NCBI GenBank assembly: GCA_001557035.1
Contig: LSKJ01000851.1
Coordinates: forward strand, 1 to 51,993
DNA: 51,993 bases
Source: Rhodospirillaceae bacterium CCH5-H10
GTDB taxonomy: Bacteria; Pseudomonadota; Alphaproteobacteria; Reyranellales; Reyranellaceae
Direction: 5' to 3'
Both the position numbers and the translations under genes were made by a program. The notes below the pieces were generated by a model. The model saw only the letters and a program-made list of their open reading frames with translations, had not been told where the DNA came from and did not search any database. Of the stretch, positions 40,799 to 49,367 are shown piece after piece. Numbering within the stretch: position 1 is the first letter of the stretch; the number at the start of each line of letters is the position of its first letter.

Positions 40799-42532
40799 AT
40801 GTCGGTAGCGGCTCCGGCCTTCGAACCGGTCCCGGTGCGCCCCGTGCGTGCCAGCCGGTTCGACTCCTCCTGGCTCCTGTGGATCGCGATCATCGCGGTC
40901 CTCCTGTTCCTGGTGGTGAGCCCGTTCGTCTATCTGGTCATCACCAGTTTCCAGGCGGAGCGCACGGGGGACTTCACCCTGTCCAACTACGCGACGGCCT
41001 ATGGCCGGGCGCGCTACGTCGATGCGCTGTTCAATTCGCTGAAGCTGGGGGCGGCGTCGGCCGCCCTGGCCGGCATCTTAGCGGTGCCGCTGGCGTGGGC
41101 GGTCGCGCGCACCAACATGCCGGGGCGCGGCCTCACGCGCATGCTGGTGCTGGCGACCTTCATCACGCCGCCCTACACCGGCGCCGTCGCCTGGATCCTG
41201 CTGGCCGGACCGAATGCCGGCTGGCTCAACCGCTTCTACATGATGGCGACGGGCGCCGAGGCGGGACCGTTCAACATCTACAGCTTCACTGGGCTCGCGG
41301 TCGTCATCGCGCTCTATTCCTTCCCCTACATCTTCATCTTCACGACGGCGGCGCTGGAGCTGGTTTCCTCGGAAATGGAGGATGCTGCCAACATCCTGGG
41401 CGCGGGGCCGTGGCGCACCATGCGCAAGGTGACCCTGCCGCTGGCACTGCCCGCCATCCTGGGCGGCCTGATCATCTGCTTCCTGGAGGCGATCGCGCTG
41501 TTCGGGTCGCCGGCGATGATCGCGATTCCAGCGCGCTTCAATGTCGTCACGACACAGCTATTCCAGTTCTTCGGCAACCCCGTCCGGGTCGAGGTGGCGG
41601 CGGCCTATGCCATGCCGCTCCTGGGCGTCACCATCCTTCTGGTGCTGGTCCAGCGGCTGATCGTGCGTCGCAAAGGCTTCGTCGCGCTGACCGGCAAGGG
41701 CGGCGAGCGCCGTCCCATCCTGCTCGGCCGCTGGCGCTGGGTGATGTTCGGCTACGCCATGTTCGTCGCGGCGCTGGCGGTGTTCCTGCCCTACATCTTC
41801 CTGATCCAGTCGGCTTTCGCCAAGGCGTGGGGCCGCGGCTTCCTGCTCGACAACATTACCCTGGCGAACTTCCACTTCATCCTGTTCGAACATGCGACGG
41901 CTGCGCAGTCCGTCATCAACAGCTTCGTCTATGGCGGGATCAGCGCCACGATCGCGGTGTTCCTGACTTTGGGCGTCGCCTATATCGTGGCGCGGCGGCT
42001 GATCCCGTTCGGCGGCGTGCTGGGCTTCCTGTGCGTGGCGCCGTTCGTGATCCCGGGCGTGGTGCTGGCGATCGGCTTCTACGCCGCCTACGCGCCACCG
42101 CCGCTCTCACTCTACGGCACCGCCCTGATCCTGATCCTTGCCTTCACCACGCGCTTCCTGCCGGTGGGCTATGTCAACGCGAGTGCGGCGATCAACAGCC
42201 TCAATCCCGAGATGGAGGAGGCGGTCCGAGTGCTGGGGGGCAGTCGCATGACGGCACTGCGCCGGGTCGTGGCGCCGCTGCTCAAGCGCAACCTGCTGGG
42301 CGCCTGGCTGCTGATCTTCATTCCGGCGACGCGCGAACTGTCGGCGGCGATCTTCCTGTATGGTCCCAACACCAAGGTCGCCTCGGTCATGATCTTCGAC
42401 ATGAGCGAGGAGGGCAATTTCGAGCGCCTGGCAGCACTGGCGCTGGTCTTGCAGGTCCTGACCCTGCCACTTCTGTATCTGGGCCAGCGAGCCCTGGGCC
42501 GCGACTTCATGCTGAGGCGTACCGCGACATGA
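40799..42532 (+). CDS. ABC importer permease, FbpB type (fused two-domain)
   Basis: A 577-residue permease with two BPD_transp_1 halves and about 12 membrane segments. Each half has an EAA-type loop: LEDAANILGAGPWRTMRKVT-like (first; MEDAANILGAGPWRT in sequence) and MEEAVRVLGGSRMTALRRVV (second). This fused FbpB/ThiP arrangement goes with the single ATPase gene that follows. The stop overlaps the ATPase start (ATGA). Confidence 0.93.
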   Translation: MSVAAPAFEPVPVRPVRASRFDSSWLLWIAIIAVLLFLVVSPFVYLVITSFQAERTGDFTLSNYATAYGRARYVDALFNSLKLGAASAALAGILAVPLAWAVARTNMPGRGLTRMLVLATFITPPYTGAVAWILLAGPNAGWLNRFYMMATGAEAGPFNIYSFTGLAVVIALYSFPYIFIFTTAALELVSSEMEDAANILGAGPWRTMRKVTLPLALPAILGGLIICFLEAIALFGSPAMIAIPARFNVVTTQLFQFFGNPVRVEVAAAYAMPLLGVTILLVLVQRLIVRRKGFVALTGKGGERRPILLGRWRWVMFGYAMFVAALAVFLPYIFLIQSAFAKAWGRGFLLDNITLANFHFILFEHATAAQSVINSFVYGGISATIAVFLTLGVAYIVARRLIPFGGVLGFLCVAPFVIPGVVLAIGFYAAYAPPPLSLYGTALILILAFTTRFLPVGYVNASAAINSLNPEMEEAVRVLGGSRMTALRRVVAPLLKRNLLGAWLLIFIPATRELSAAIFLYGPNTKVASVMIFDMSEEGNFERLAALALVLQVLTLPLLYLGQRALGRDFMLRRTAT

Positions 42533-43590
42533 GCAAGCTGGTTTTGAAGAACGTCGCCAAGCGCTACGGCGCCTTCGAGGCGGTGTCCGATTTCTCGCTG
42601 GAGCTGGCGAAGGGCGAGTTCGTATCGCTGCTGGGCCCGTCGGGCTGCGGCAAGACCACGACCCTGCGTATGATCGCCGGCTTCATGCCGCCCACCGGCG
42701 GCAGCATCGAGATGGACGGCAAGCAGATCTCGTCGGCATCCGGCGTGGTGCCGCCCGAGCACCGCCGCATGTCGATGATCTTCCAGAGCTACGCCATCTG
42801 GCCGAACATGACAGTCGGCGAGAATGTCGGTTTTGGCCTGCAAGTGCGGAAGCTGTCGCGCGCCGAGATCGACCGGCGCGTCGACAAGATCCTGGACGTC
42901 GTCCAGATGCGCAACCTCAAGGGGCGCTATCCCGCCGAACTGTCGGGCGGCCAGCAGCAGCGTGTGGCGCTGGCCCGCGCCATCGTCGTCGAACCGGAAG
43001 TCCTGCTGCTCGACGAGCCGCTCTCGAACCTCGACGCCAACCTGCGCGAGGAGATGCGCTTCGAGATCCGCCGCCTGCACGACGAGTTCAAGATCACGAC
43101 CGTCTACGTGACCCACGACCAGTCCGAGGCGATGGTCACTTCCGACCGCATCGTCGTGATGAACAAGGGCAAGATCGAGCAGATCGACGCGCCGCACGTT
43201 CTGTACGGCCGGCCCAGGAGCCGCTTCGTGGCGGGCTTCATCGGCCGCACCAACTTCGTCGAGGGGACGGGGCAGGGCAGCGACGTGCGCTTCGACGGAT
43301 TCGCCGCGGCTGCATCGGCGCTCGAAGGCGCCAGCGGCGGCGGCAAGCTGCTCTACTCGCTGCGGCCGCAGGCGATCGGCCTGTCGACCCAGGCGGGCAG
43401 CGGCCCCAATCTGTCGGTCGAAGCGGAGATCGTCGATCGCTCCTATCTCGGCGAGTACTGGGATTATCAGGTCCGTCCGCTGGGTGGCTCGAAGCCGCTG
43501 CGCGTGTCGACCGCCCCGACTGCCGTTTTCGAGGTCGGCAGCCGCGTCTGGCTGGAGATCGCGCCGTCCGCCATGGTACGGGTAGAGTAA
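42529..43590 (+). CDS. ABC importer ATPase, FbpC/PotA type
   Basis: A 353-residue ATPase. Walker A GPSGCGKTTTLRMIAGF, Q-loop FQSYAIWPNMTVGENV, signature LSGGQQQRVALARAIV, Walker B VLLLDEPLSNLDANLRE and switch His VTHDQSEAM are all complete. A TOBE domain occupies about 270-353. It is coupled to the permease by a 4-bp overlap and is 24 bp before the CoA-transferase gene, which suggests one transcript with the enzymes. Confidence 0.95.
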   Translation: MSKLVLKNVAKRYGAFEAVSDFSLELAKGEFVSLLGPSGCGKTTTLRMIAGFMPPTGGSIEMDGKQISSASGVVPPEHRRMSMIFQSYAIWPNMTVGENVGFGLQVRKLSRAEIDRRVDKILDVVQMRNLKGRYPAELSGGQQQRVALARAIVVEPEVLLLDEPLSNLDANLREEMRFEIRRLHDEFKITTVYVTHDQSEAMVTSDRIVVMNKGKIEQIDAPHVLYGRPRSRFVAGFIGRTNFVEGTGQGSDVRFDGFAAAASALEGASGGGKLLYSLRPQAIGLSTQAGSGPNLSVEAEIVDRSYLGEYWDYQVRPLGGSKPLRVSTAPTAVFEVGSRVWLEIAPSAMVRVE

Positions 43591-43614
43591 GCTTCCCAAC
43601 GTTAGAGTGAGAGC

Positions 43615-44793
43615 ATGACCGCAGGACCGTTAGCCCGTTTCAAAGTCCTCGACCTGACACGCGTGCGCGCCGGTCCGACCGCCGTCCGCTACCTCGCCGA
43701 CTGGGGCGCCGACTGCATCAAGGTCGAGATGCCGCCGTCCGCCGGCGAGATGGACATGGGCGGTCCGCGCCACGGTCCCGACTTCCAGAACCTGCATCGC
43801 AACAAGCGGTCGATCACGCTCAACCTCAAGGAGCCGGACGGCAAGGCCGTCTTCATGAAGCTGGTCGAGCAGGCCGACGTCGTGGTCGAGAACTACCGCG
43901 CCGACGTGAAGTTCCGCCTCGGCATCGACTATGAGAGCCTGAAGAAGGTGAACCCGAAGATCATCCTCGGATCGATCTCCGGCTTCGGCCAGGACGGGCC
44001 CTACGCGGAGCGCGCCGGCTTCGACCAGATCGCCCAGGGCATGGGCGGCCTGATGATGGTGACCGGCAACCCGGGCGAGGGCCCGATGCGCGCCGGCATC
44101 GCCGTCGCCGATGTGGGCGCGGGCCTGCACTGCGCCATCGGCATCCTGATCGCGCTGTTGGAGCGTGACACGTCGGGCCAGGGCCAGTGGGTCTCGTCCT
44201 CGCTGTTGCAGGCCATGATCTCGATGTGCGATTTCCAGGCCGCGCGCTGGACCATCGCCAAGGACGTACCCGGCCAGGCCGGCAACAACCATCCGACATC
44301 AATCCCGACCGGCGTCTTCAAGACCAAGGACGGCTATATCAACATCGCGGCGTCGGGCGGCCACATCTACAAGCGCTTCTGCGAGGCCGTCGCCTCGCCG
44401 GAACTTTATACCGACGAGCGGTTCAGCACGGACAAGGGTCGTGCGAAGAATCGCGATGCCCTGAACGACGAGATTAACAAGCGCGTCGCGAAATACAGCA
44501 GCGCTGACCTCGTCGAGAAGCTGAACAAGGCTGGCGTGCCGGCCGGACCGATCTACAAGATGGACGAAATGTTCGCCGATCCGCAGGTCAAGCACCTGAA
44601 GATGGCGCATCCCGTGCACTCGCCGAAGCTGGGCGACATCGAGGTGATCGGCCAGGCGATCAACATGAGCCGCACGCCCTTTGAGATGAAGTCGGCGACG
44701 CCGGAACAGGGTGAGCATACCGACGCGGTCCTGAAGGAAGCCGGCTTCGACGCGGCGGCCATTGCGGACTTCCGCAAGCGGGGCGTTATCTGA
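43615..44793 (+). CDS. Class III (CaiB/BaiF) CoA-transferase
   Basis: A 392-residue family III CoA-transferase, with FKVLDLTRVRAGPTAVRYLA, LHRNKRSITLNLKEPDGKAV, GSISGFGQDGPYAERAGFDQ and FKTKDGYINIAASGGHIYK. Asp166 in AGIAVADVGAG fits the catalytic Asp of formyl-CoA transferase. It would activate the acid brought in by the adjacent ABC system, or recycle CoA from a product. The donor and acceptor are unknown. It is only distantly similar to the other CoA-transferase in this window. Confidence 0.9.
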   Translation: MTAGPLARFKVLDLTRVRAGPTAVRYLADWGADCIKVEMPPSAGEMDMGGPRHGPDFQNLHRNKRSITLNLKEPDGKAVFMKLVEQADVVVENYRADVKFRLGIDYESLKKVNPKIILGSISGFGQDGPYAERAGFDQIAQGMGGLMMVTGNPGEGPMRAGIAVADVGAGLHCAIGILIALLERDTSGQGQWVSSSLLQAMISMCDFQAARWTIAKDVPGQAGNNHPTSIPTGVFKTKDGYINIAASGGHIYKRFCEAVASPELYTDERFSTDKGRAKNRDALNDEINKRVAKYSSADLVEKLNKAGVPAGPIYKMDEMFADPQVKHLKMAHPVHSPKLGDIEVIGQAINMSRTPFEMKSATPEQGEHTDAVLKEAGFDAAAIADFRKRGVI

Positions 44794-44795
44794 CG

Positions 44796-45590
44796 ATGAT
44801 CAGCCCGACGCCGAACATGATCGCGGAGAAGGTGGGACCGGTTGGGCGGCTCATCTTCAACAAGCCGCAGAAGCACAACGCCACCTCGACCGACATGTGG
44901 GAGGCGATCCCGGTCATTCTCGACGATTTCGAGAAGGACCCGGCGATCCGCGTCGTGGTGGTGACGGGCGCCGGAGACAAGGCTTTCGTTTCGGGCGCCG
45001 ACATCTCGGAGTTCGAGAAGGCGCGCAATACGCCCGAGCAGGTGGCCTACTACGACAAGATCGGCGAGGAGGCCAACCGGCGCCTCAACCGGTGCTCCAA
45101 GCCGACGATCGCCCGCATCCGCGGCTACTGCATCGGCGGCGGGCTGGCAGTGTCGCTCCTCTGCGACATCCGCATCGCGTCGGAGAACAGCCGGTTCGGC
45201 GTGCCGGCGGCGCGACTCGGCCTGGGCTATCGCGCCAGCGGCCTCAAGATCCTGACCGACCTGGTGGGCCCGTCGCATGCCAAGGAAATCTTCTTCACCG
45301 CCCGGCACTTCAACGCGCAGGAGGCCTTCGGCATGGGGCTGGTCACGCGCGTCGTGCCCGACGCCGAACTCGATTCCTACGTCGACAATTATTGCCGGAT
45401 GATCGGCGAGAATGCGCCGCTCACCATGCATGCCGCCAAGCGCACGATCGAGGAGTTGACGCGCCTCGACGGCGAACCGGACTTCGCCCGCCTCAACGGA
45501 CTGGTGAAGCAGTGCTTCGATTCGGAAGACTACATTGAGGGCCGGACGGCCTTCATGGAGAAGCGCAAACCCGTATTCAAGGGACGCTAA
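44796..45590 (+). CDS. Crotonase-fold protein lacking both usual catalytic Glu
   Basis: A 264-residue enoyl-CoA hydratase/isomerase fold protein. The first oxyanion loop is DKAFVSGADISEFEKARNTP. The region equivalent to crotonase GGGCELAMMCD reads GGGLAVSLLCD, and the one equivalent to FGQPEILLG reads FGVPAARLG. So by my alignment both catalytic glutamates (rat crotonase 144 and 164) are replaced by Ala. Hydration by the standard mechanism is therefore unlikely; isomerase, hydrolase, decarboxylase or other crotonase chemistry is possible. It starts 2 bp after the CoA-transferase stop. Confidence 0.85.
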   Translation: MISPTPNMIAEKVGPVGRLIFNKPQKHNATSTDMWEAIPVILDDFEKDPAIRVVVVTGAGDKAFVSGADISEFEKARNTPEQVAYYDKIGEEANRRLNRCSKPTIARIRGYCIGGGLAVSLLCDIRIASENSRFGVPAARLGLGYRASGLKILTDLVGPSHAKEIFFTARHFNAQEAFGMGLVTRVVPDAELDSYVDNYCRMIGENAPLTMHAAKRTIEELTRLDGEPDFARLNGLVKQCFDSEDYIEGRTAFMEKRKPVFKGR

Positions 45591-45601
45591 GGGAGACGGC
45601 G

Positions 45602-46483
45602 ATGACGGTTCTGACGCAAGAGCAGCGCGACGCGTTCTGGCGCGACGGGTATCTCATGGTGGAGGACGCCGTCACGCCGGCCCAGCTCGCGGCCCTGAAG
45701 GCGGAGATTGCAGGCTGGGTCGAGCAGAGCCGGGCCCATAAGGCGCCGTTCGGACCGCCCACGATCGACGGCCGTCCGCGCTTCGACATGGGTGCCGAGC
45801 ACAGCGCGGAGAAGCCGGCGCTGCGGCGGATCAACAACCCGTCCGACATTTCCGACGCCTATCGCGAGGTCATGCTCGACGCCCGCATGGTCGACATGGT
45901 GGCCGACCTGATCGGGCCGGACGTGAAGTTCCACCACTGCAAGATCAACCTGAAGCTTTCCGGCGCGCGAACCGAGGTCAACTACCATCAGGACTTCGCC
46001 TACACGCCCCATACCAACGACGACATCGTGACGGCACTGCTGTTCCTCGACGACGTCGACGAGAGCAACGGCTGCCTCACGGTGGTGCCGGGCTCGCACA
46101 AGGGGCCGGTCCTGTCGCTGTTCGAGGGCGATCGTTTCACCGGCGCCGTTGCGGCCGACGAGGAGAAGAAGGCGCTCGGCCAGTCGGTCCCCTGTCTGGG
46201 CAAGGCCGGCAGCGTCTGCCTGATGCACACGCGCCTGCTGCACGGCTCGGCCGCCAACGGCGCCGACAAGTCGCGCGGTCTCTACATCTGCGTCTATACG
46301 GCCGCCGACGCGGTGCCGATCGCCCGCAACCCGATGCCCAGCCCGAACGAGGGTCGCATCGTGCGCGGCAAGGAGGCCCGCTTCGCCCGCCTCAAGGAAG
46401 GGCTGGTCGAACTGCCGAAGCAGCCCAAGACCGCGTCGTTCTTCACTGTGCTGGGCCAGGATTCCAAGCAGGCGGCCGAGTGA
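45602..46483 (+). CDS. Phytanoyl-CoA dioxygenase (PhyH) family oxygenase
   Basis: A 293-residue Fe(II)/2-oxoglutarate oxygenase. The iron-binding facial triad is His and Asp in NYHQDFAYTPHT and His in MHTRLLHGSAANGADKSRG, with the following Arg as 2-oxoglutarate ligand. FRRINNPSDIS-like and LFLDDVDESNGCLTVVPGSH fit the PhyH family. It probably hydroxylates an acid or CoA ester of the pathway encoded by the operon. It lies 11 bp after the crotonase gene and overlaps the next gene by 4 bp (GTGA). Confidence 0.85.
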   Translation: MTVLTQEQRDAFWRDGYLMVEDAVTPAQLAALKAEIAGWVEQSRAHKAPFGPPTIDGRPRFDMGAEHSAEKPALRRINNPSDISDAYREVMLDARMVDMVADLIGPDVKFHHCKINLKLSGARTEVNYHQDFAYTPHTNDDIVTALLFLDDVDESNGCLTVVPGSHKGPVLSLFEGDRFTGAVAADEEKKALGQSVPCLGKAGSVCLMHTRLLHGSAANGADKSRGLYICVYTAADAVPIARNPMPSPNEGRIVRGKEARFARLKEGLVELPKQPKTASFFTVLGQDSKQAAE

Positions 46484-47283
46484 GCGATCCGCTGCCGGCG
46501 ATCACGGAGGCGCAAGCCACCGGCGAGATCGCCGATCTCTTCGCCGACATCCGGACCACCGTTGGCGTGCGCGTGGTCAACCTGGTCTGGCGCCATCTCG
46601 CGACCATGGAAGGGGCATTGCCCTGGGCCTGGGCGGCGGTGAAGCCGCTCTATCTCGACGGCCTTCCCGACGCAGCGATGGCGACCTTCCGCCGGACCAT
46701 GGACATTCCGCGGCTGGCCTCGCTGGCCGGCGAGGAGCCCGCCAGCGTCGACGCCGTGCTGGCGAGCTACGACCATTCCAACACGATCAACCTGTTCGCG
46801 CTGGGCGCCCTGCGCGCCTGGTTGAACGGACAGGTGGCACGTGAGGGAACAATCGCGCCGGGCCCGCGCAAGGCAGCCCCTGACCTGCAACTGCCGAAGC
46901 TCGCCTCCGAGGAAGACGTTGATGCCGCGACCTGGGCATTGGTCCTGCGCCTCAACAAGTTCGGCGACGAGCCCCAGCCGCTGATCCTGGCCAGCATGTA
47001 TCGTCACCTGGCCCACGCGCCATCGTTCCTGCAACGCGTCGAGGCGGCACTGGCGCCGGTCGCGGCGGACGGCTCGCTGCGCCGGGCCATCCTCGAAAAC
47101 CGCAAGACCGCCGCCACACTAGCGGGCACGCTGGCACGCTCGATCTCCGCCGGGCGCCCGGCCCATGCCGATGCGATCGAAAACGCCGTCGGCCTCTTCG
47201 TCGACCACGCCATCGGCAAGATGGTCACCATCTGCCGCGCGATCCGCATGGCGCGGGGCGCGGCGCTTCCACTGTCGTCCTGA
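46480..47283 (+). CDS. DehI-type haloacid dehalogenase-like protein
   Basis: A 267-residue protein matching the DehI (group I 2-haloacid dehalogenase) family: TGEIADLFADIRTTVGVRVV and NLVWRHLATMEGALPWAWAA are hallmark regions. DehI enzymes hydrolyse D- and L-2-haloacids by direct attack of water. I cannot confirm the catalytic residues from memory, so activity is unproven. The GTG start overlaps the PhyH stop. The last two codons and the stop lie in arm 1 of an intergenic inverted repeat. Confidence 0.75.
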   Translation: MSDPLPAITEAQATGEIADLFADIRTTVGVRVVNLVWRHLATMEGALPWAWAAVKPLYLDGLPDAAMATFRRTMDIPRLASLAGEEPASVDAVLASYDHSNTINLFALGALRAWLNGQVAREGTIAPGPRKAAPDLQLPKLASEEDVDAATWALVLRLNKFGDEPQPLILASMYRHLAHAPSFLQRVEAALAPVAADGSLRRAILENRKTAATLAGTLARSISAGRPAHADAIENAVGLFVDHAIGKMVTICRAIRMARGAALPLSS

Positions 47284-47359
47284 GCGCAGCGAAGGACCGC
47301 GCGGAGCGACCAATATACTACGCGGCGAACGTGAGATCCTTCGCTGCGCTCAGGATGAC
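47274..47359. repeat. Intergenic inverted repeat (repeat family A, copy 2)
   Basis: Arms GTCGTCCTGAGCGCAGCGAA... (47274-47296) and its reverse complement (47337-47359), 23 bp with one mismatch, around a 40-bp centre. The core CCTGAGCG-AGCG recurs in the palindrome at 25484-25610. It contains the stop codon of the DehI-like gene and precedes the convergent deacetylase gene. The whole 101-bp gap is explained by it. Confidence 0.82.
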
Positions 47360-47384
47360 AAGAAAGGCAGTTCGCGCGGTGTAG

Positions 47385-48242
47385 CTACTCCGCAGCCTTG
47401 CGCGCACCCTCGTTGCGCGCGAGCCATTCGCCCATTGCCTGTTCCATCGTCATGAATACCGCGCCGCCTTCCATCAGGCGCTGGATGAGCCGTTCCAGCA
47501 TCATCATGCGATGGCCGCGGCCGATGACGTGCGGGTGGAAGGTGTAGGTGAGGATGCCGAAGTCCGGCTGGACGCGCGTCATGTAGGTGAAGTCGTCGAC
47601 GAAATTGTCGAGGACGTTCGTGGCGTTCATCAAGCCCTGCTGCACCGAGCCGTTGGGCAGGCGCATGTATTCGAAATGCGGGAAGTCGTCGAGCGACCAG
47701 CTGATCGGCATCTCCAGCAGGGGCGTCTCGCGGCCCCGCACGAAGGGTTTCATCAGCTCGGCGACGTCGCCCTGGCGGGCGAAGTAGCAGTCGTAGTCGT
47801 GGCCCATCATCGAGCTGTCGTACCGGATGCCGTGTTTCAGCAGCAGTTCGATGGAGTGGGGCGAGAGGTCCCAGGCGGGCGAGCGGTAGCCGCGGGCGGT
47901 GCGGCCGCTGATGCGCCTGATCGATTCGTTACCGCGGACGATCTCCTCCTCTTCCTCCTCGCGGGAGAGGGTTACGGGAAGGCGGTGGGTCCAGCCGTGA
48001 TGGGCCAGCTCGTGGCCCGCCTCGACATAGGGCATCACGGCCAGAGGCGAACTGTCGATCGTGTGGCCGGGCGTGAAGAAGGTTCCCTTGATGCCATAGC
48101 GCTCCATCAGGGCGACCAGGCGCGGGATCACCACCACGTCGTATTCGCCCCGCGAGATTGCCGTCGGCGAGGTCATGCCGCGGGCAATGAAGCCCGAGAG
48201 ATGGTCGTGGTCGAAGGTGAGGCAGACGATGTGGCGCGGCAT
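47385..48242 (-). CDS. Polysaccharide deacetylase family protein
   Basis: A 285-residue NodB-fold protein. Motif 1 is CLTFDHDHLSGF (catalytic Asp and metal Asp/His pattern), motif 2 is ELAHHGWTHRLP (metal His), motif 3 RGYRSPAWDLSPHS, and late motif ILTYTFHPHVIGRGHR. There is no signal peptide from ATG 48242, so it is probably cytoplasmic. Cytoplasmic NodB-fold proteins include PuuE-type allantoinases and peptide/amide hydrolases, a plausible alternative to sugar deacetylation here. Confidence 0.85.
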   Translation of the reverse strand: MPRHIVCLTFDHDHLSGFIARGMTSPTAISRGEYDVVVIPRLVALMERYGIKGTFFTPGHTIDSSPLAVMPYVEAGHELAHHGWTHRLPVTLSREEEEEEIVRGNESIRRISGRTARGYRSPAWDLSPHSIELLLKHGIRYDSSMMGHDYDCYFARQGDVAELMKPFVRGRETPLLEMPISWSLDDFPHFEYMRLPNGSVQQGLMNATNVLDNFVDDFTYMTRVQPDFGILTYTFHPHVIGRGHRMMMLERLIQRLMEGGAVFMTMEQAMGEWLARNEGARKAAE

Positions 48243-48324
48243 GGCGCGGGCTCCCGCAGAGGTTTCACGGAGCTTAGGCCGGATTGTCGTGCGCGCCCAT
48301 CGTCCGATGCTATCCTGCGCTCTC

Positions 48325-49356
48325 ATGCGCTTCGCCTTCCTGCTCGCGCCCTTGCTCGTCCTGTCCGCCCTGTCGGCGGAGGCGCAGACGTATCTTGCGC
48401 AGCAATGCGTGCTGTTCGGCGACGCGCAATATCGTCGGCTCGACGGCACGATCGAGAAGATCGCGGCACTGGAGTTCCCGCCGCCGACCATCGAGAAGAT
48501 CGACATGAAGGTGGGGCCGCAGTCGGTCGCCTCGGCGCTCACGTTGCGCGGCAGGCTCACCTATCGCAATCGCGGCCCGCTCGAGACGCAGTTCGTCTGC
48601 CTGCTGGATGCGACCGACAAGCCGGTCTTCTTCTACGCGCTTCCGGTGCCGGCCACGCGGGCCGCGCCGACGCCGTTCGGGCGTGGACCGAGCACGGCGC
48701 CACCCCCGGCCGCCGTGACGGCACTGGCGCCGCCGCCGGTCCAGCGGCCACCCGAGGCGGCGCGGCAACCGCTGCCGGCCACGGCGATCCGCCTGCGTGG
48801 CCTGGTGCGCGACATCGGCGGCAAGCTGCAATTCTCGCCCTGTGACGGTGGGCCAATGGCGCTGGAGGACCGCACGCCGGGACAGGAGCTGGGCCGGGCC
48901 TTGCGCGAGCTGACGGCTGGCCAGGAAGGGCGACCGATGTTCGTCGAGTTCTATGGGGGCCGCGAGGCAGGGCCGGGGGGCGGCATTGGCGCTCTGGAAG
49001 TGCGGCGGGCGGCGGTCGAGACCGCCGGCTGCCGCGAGCGCTTCGACCAGCGCGAATGGATCGCCTCGGGCAGCGAGCCGTCGTGGCGGCTGGAGATTAC
49101 CGGCCGGGACATGATGCTGAACCTGCTGGGCAGCGCGGCACCCCAGCGCAGTGCCCATGGTGGCCTGTCGCGGTCGGGCGGCGGCAGCGTCGTCTACACG
49201 GCGGTGGACGATCCGGGCTTCGTCGCCACCTTCGGGGAGCGACGCTGCATCGATCCCCTGTCTGGTTCGCTCTTCGCCTACACGGTGGAAGTGCGCAGCG
49301 AAGGCCGGTCCTACGCCGGCTGCGCCGCCCACAATCCCGCCATGCCCGCCCCTTAA
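48325..49356 (+). CDS. Exported protein with COG3650-like C-terminus
   Basis: A 343-residue protein with a Sec signal (MRFAFLLAPLLVLSALSAEA/QT). The N-terminal part (25-110) has one region with Cys pairs (AQQCVLFG, QFVCLLD), then a Pro-rich linker (about 112-150), a middle domain (IRLRGLVRDIGGKLQFSPCD) and a C-terminal domain (WIASGSEPSWRLEI, RCIDPLSGSLFAYTVEV, SYAGCAAHNP) that fits the COG3650 family of predicted envelope proteins. Function unknown. Divergent from the deacetylase, 11 bp before cobB. Confidence 0.7.
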   Translation: MRFAFLLAPLLVLSALSAEAQTYLAQQCVLFGDAQYRRLDGTIEKIAALEFPPPTIEKIDMKVGPQSVASALTLRGRLTYRNRGPLETQFVCLLDATDKPVFFYALPVPATRAAPTPFGRGPSTAPPPAAVTALAPPPVQRPPEAARQPLPATAIRLRGLVRDIGGKLQFSPCDGGPMALEDRTPGQELGRALRELTAGQEGRPMFVEFYGGREAGPGGGIGALEVRRAAVETAGCRERFDQREWIASGSEPSWRLEITGRDMMLNLLGSAAPQRSAHGGLSRSGGGSVVYTAVDDPGFVATFGERRCIDPLSGSLFAYTVEVRSEGRSYAGCAAHNPAMPAP

Positions 49357-49367
49357 GGAGGATGCCG

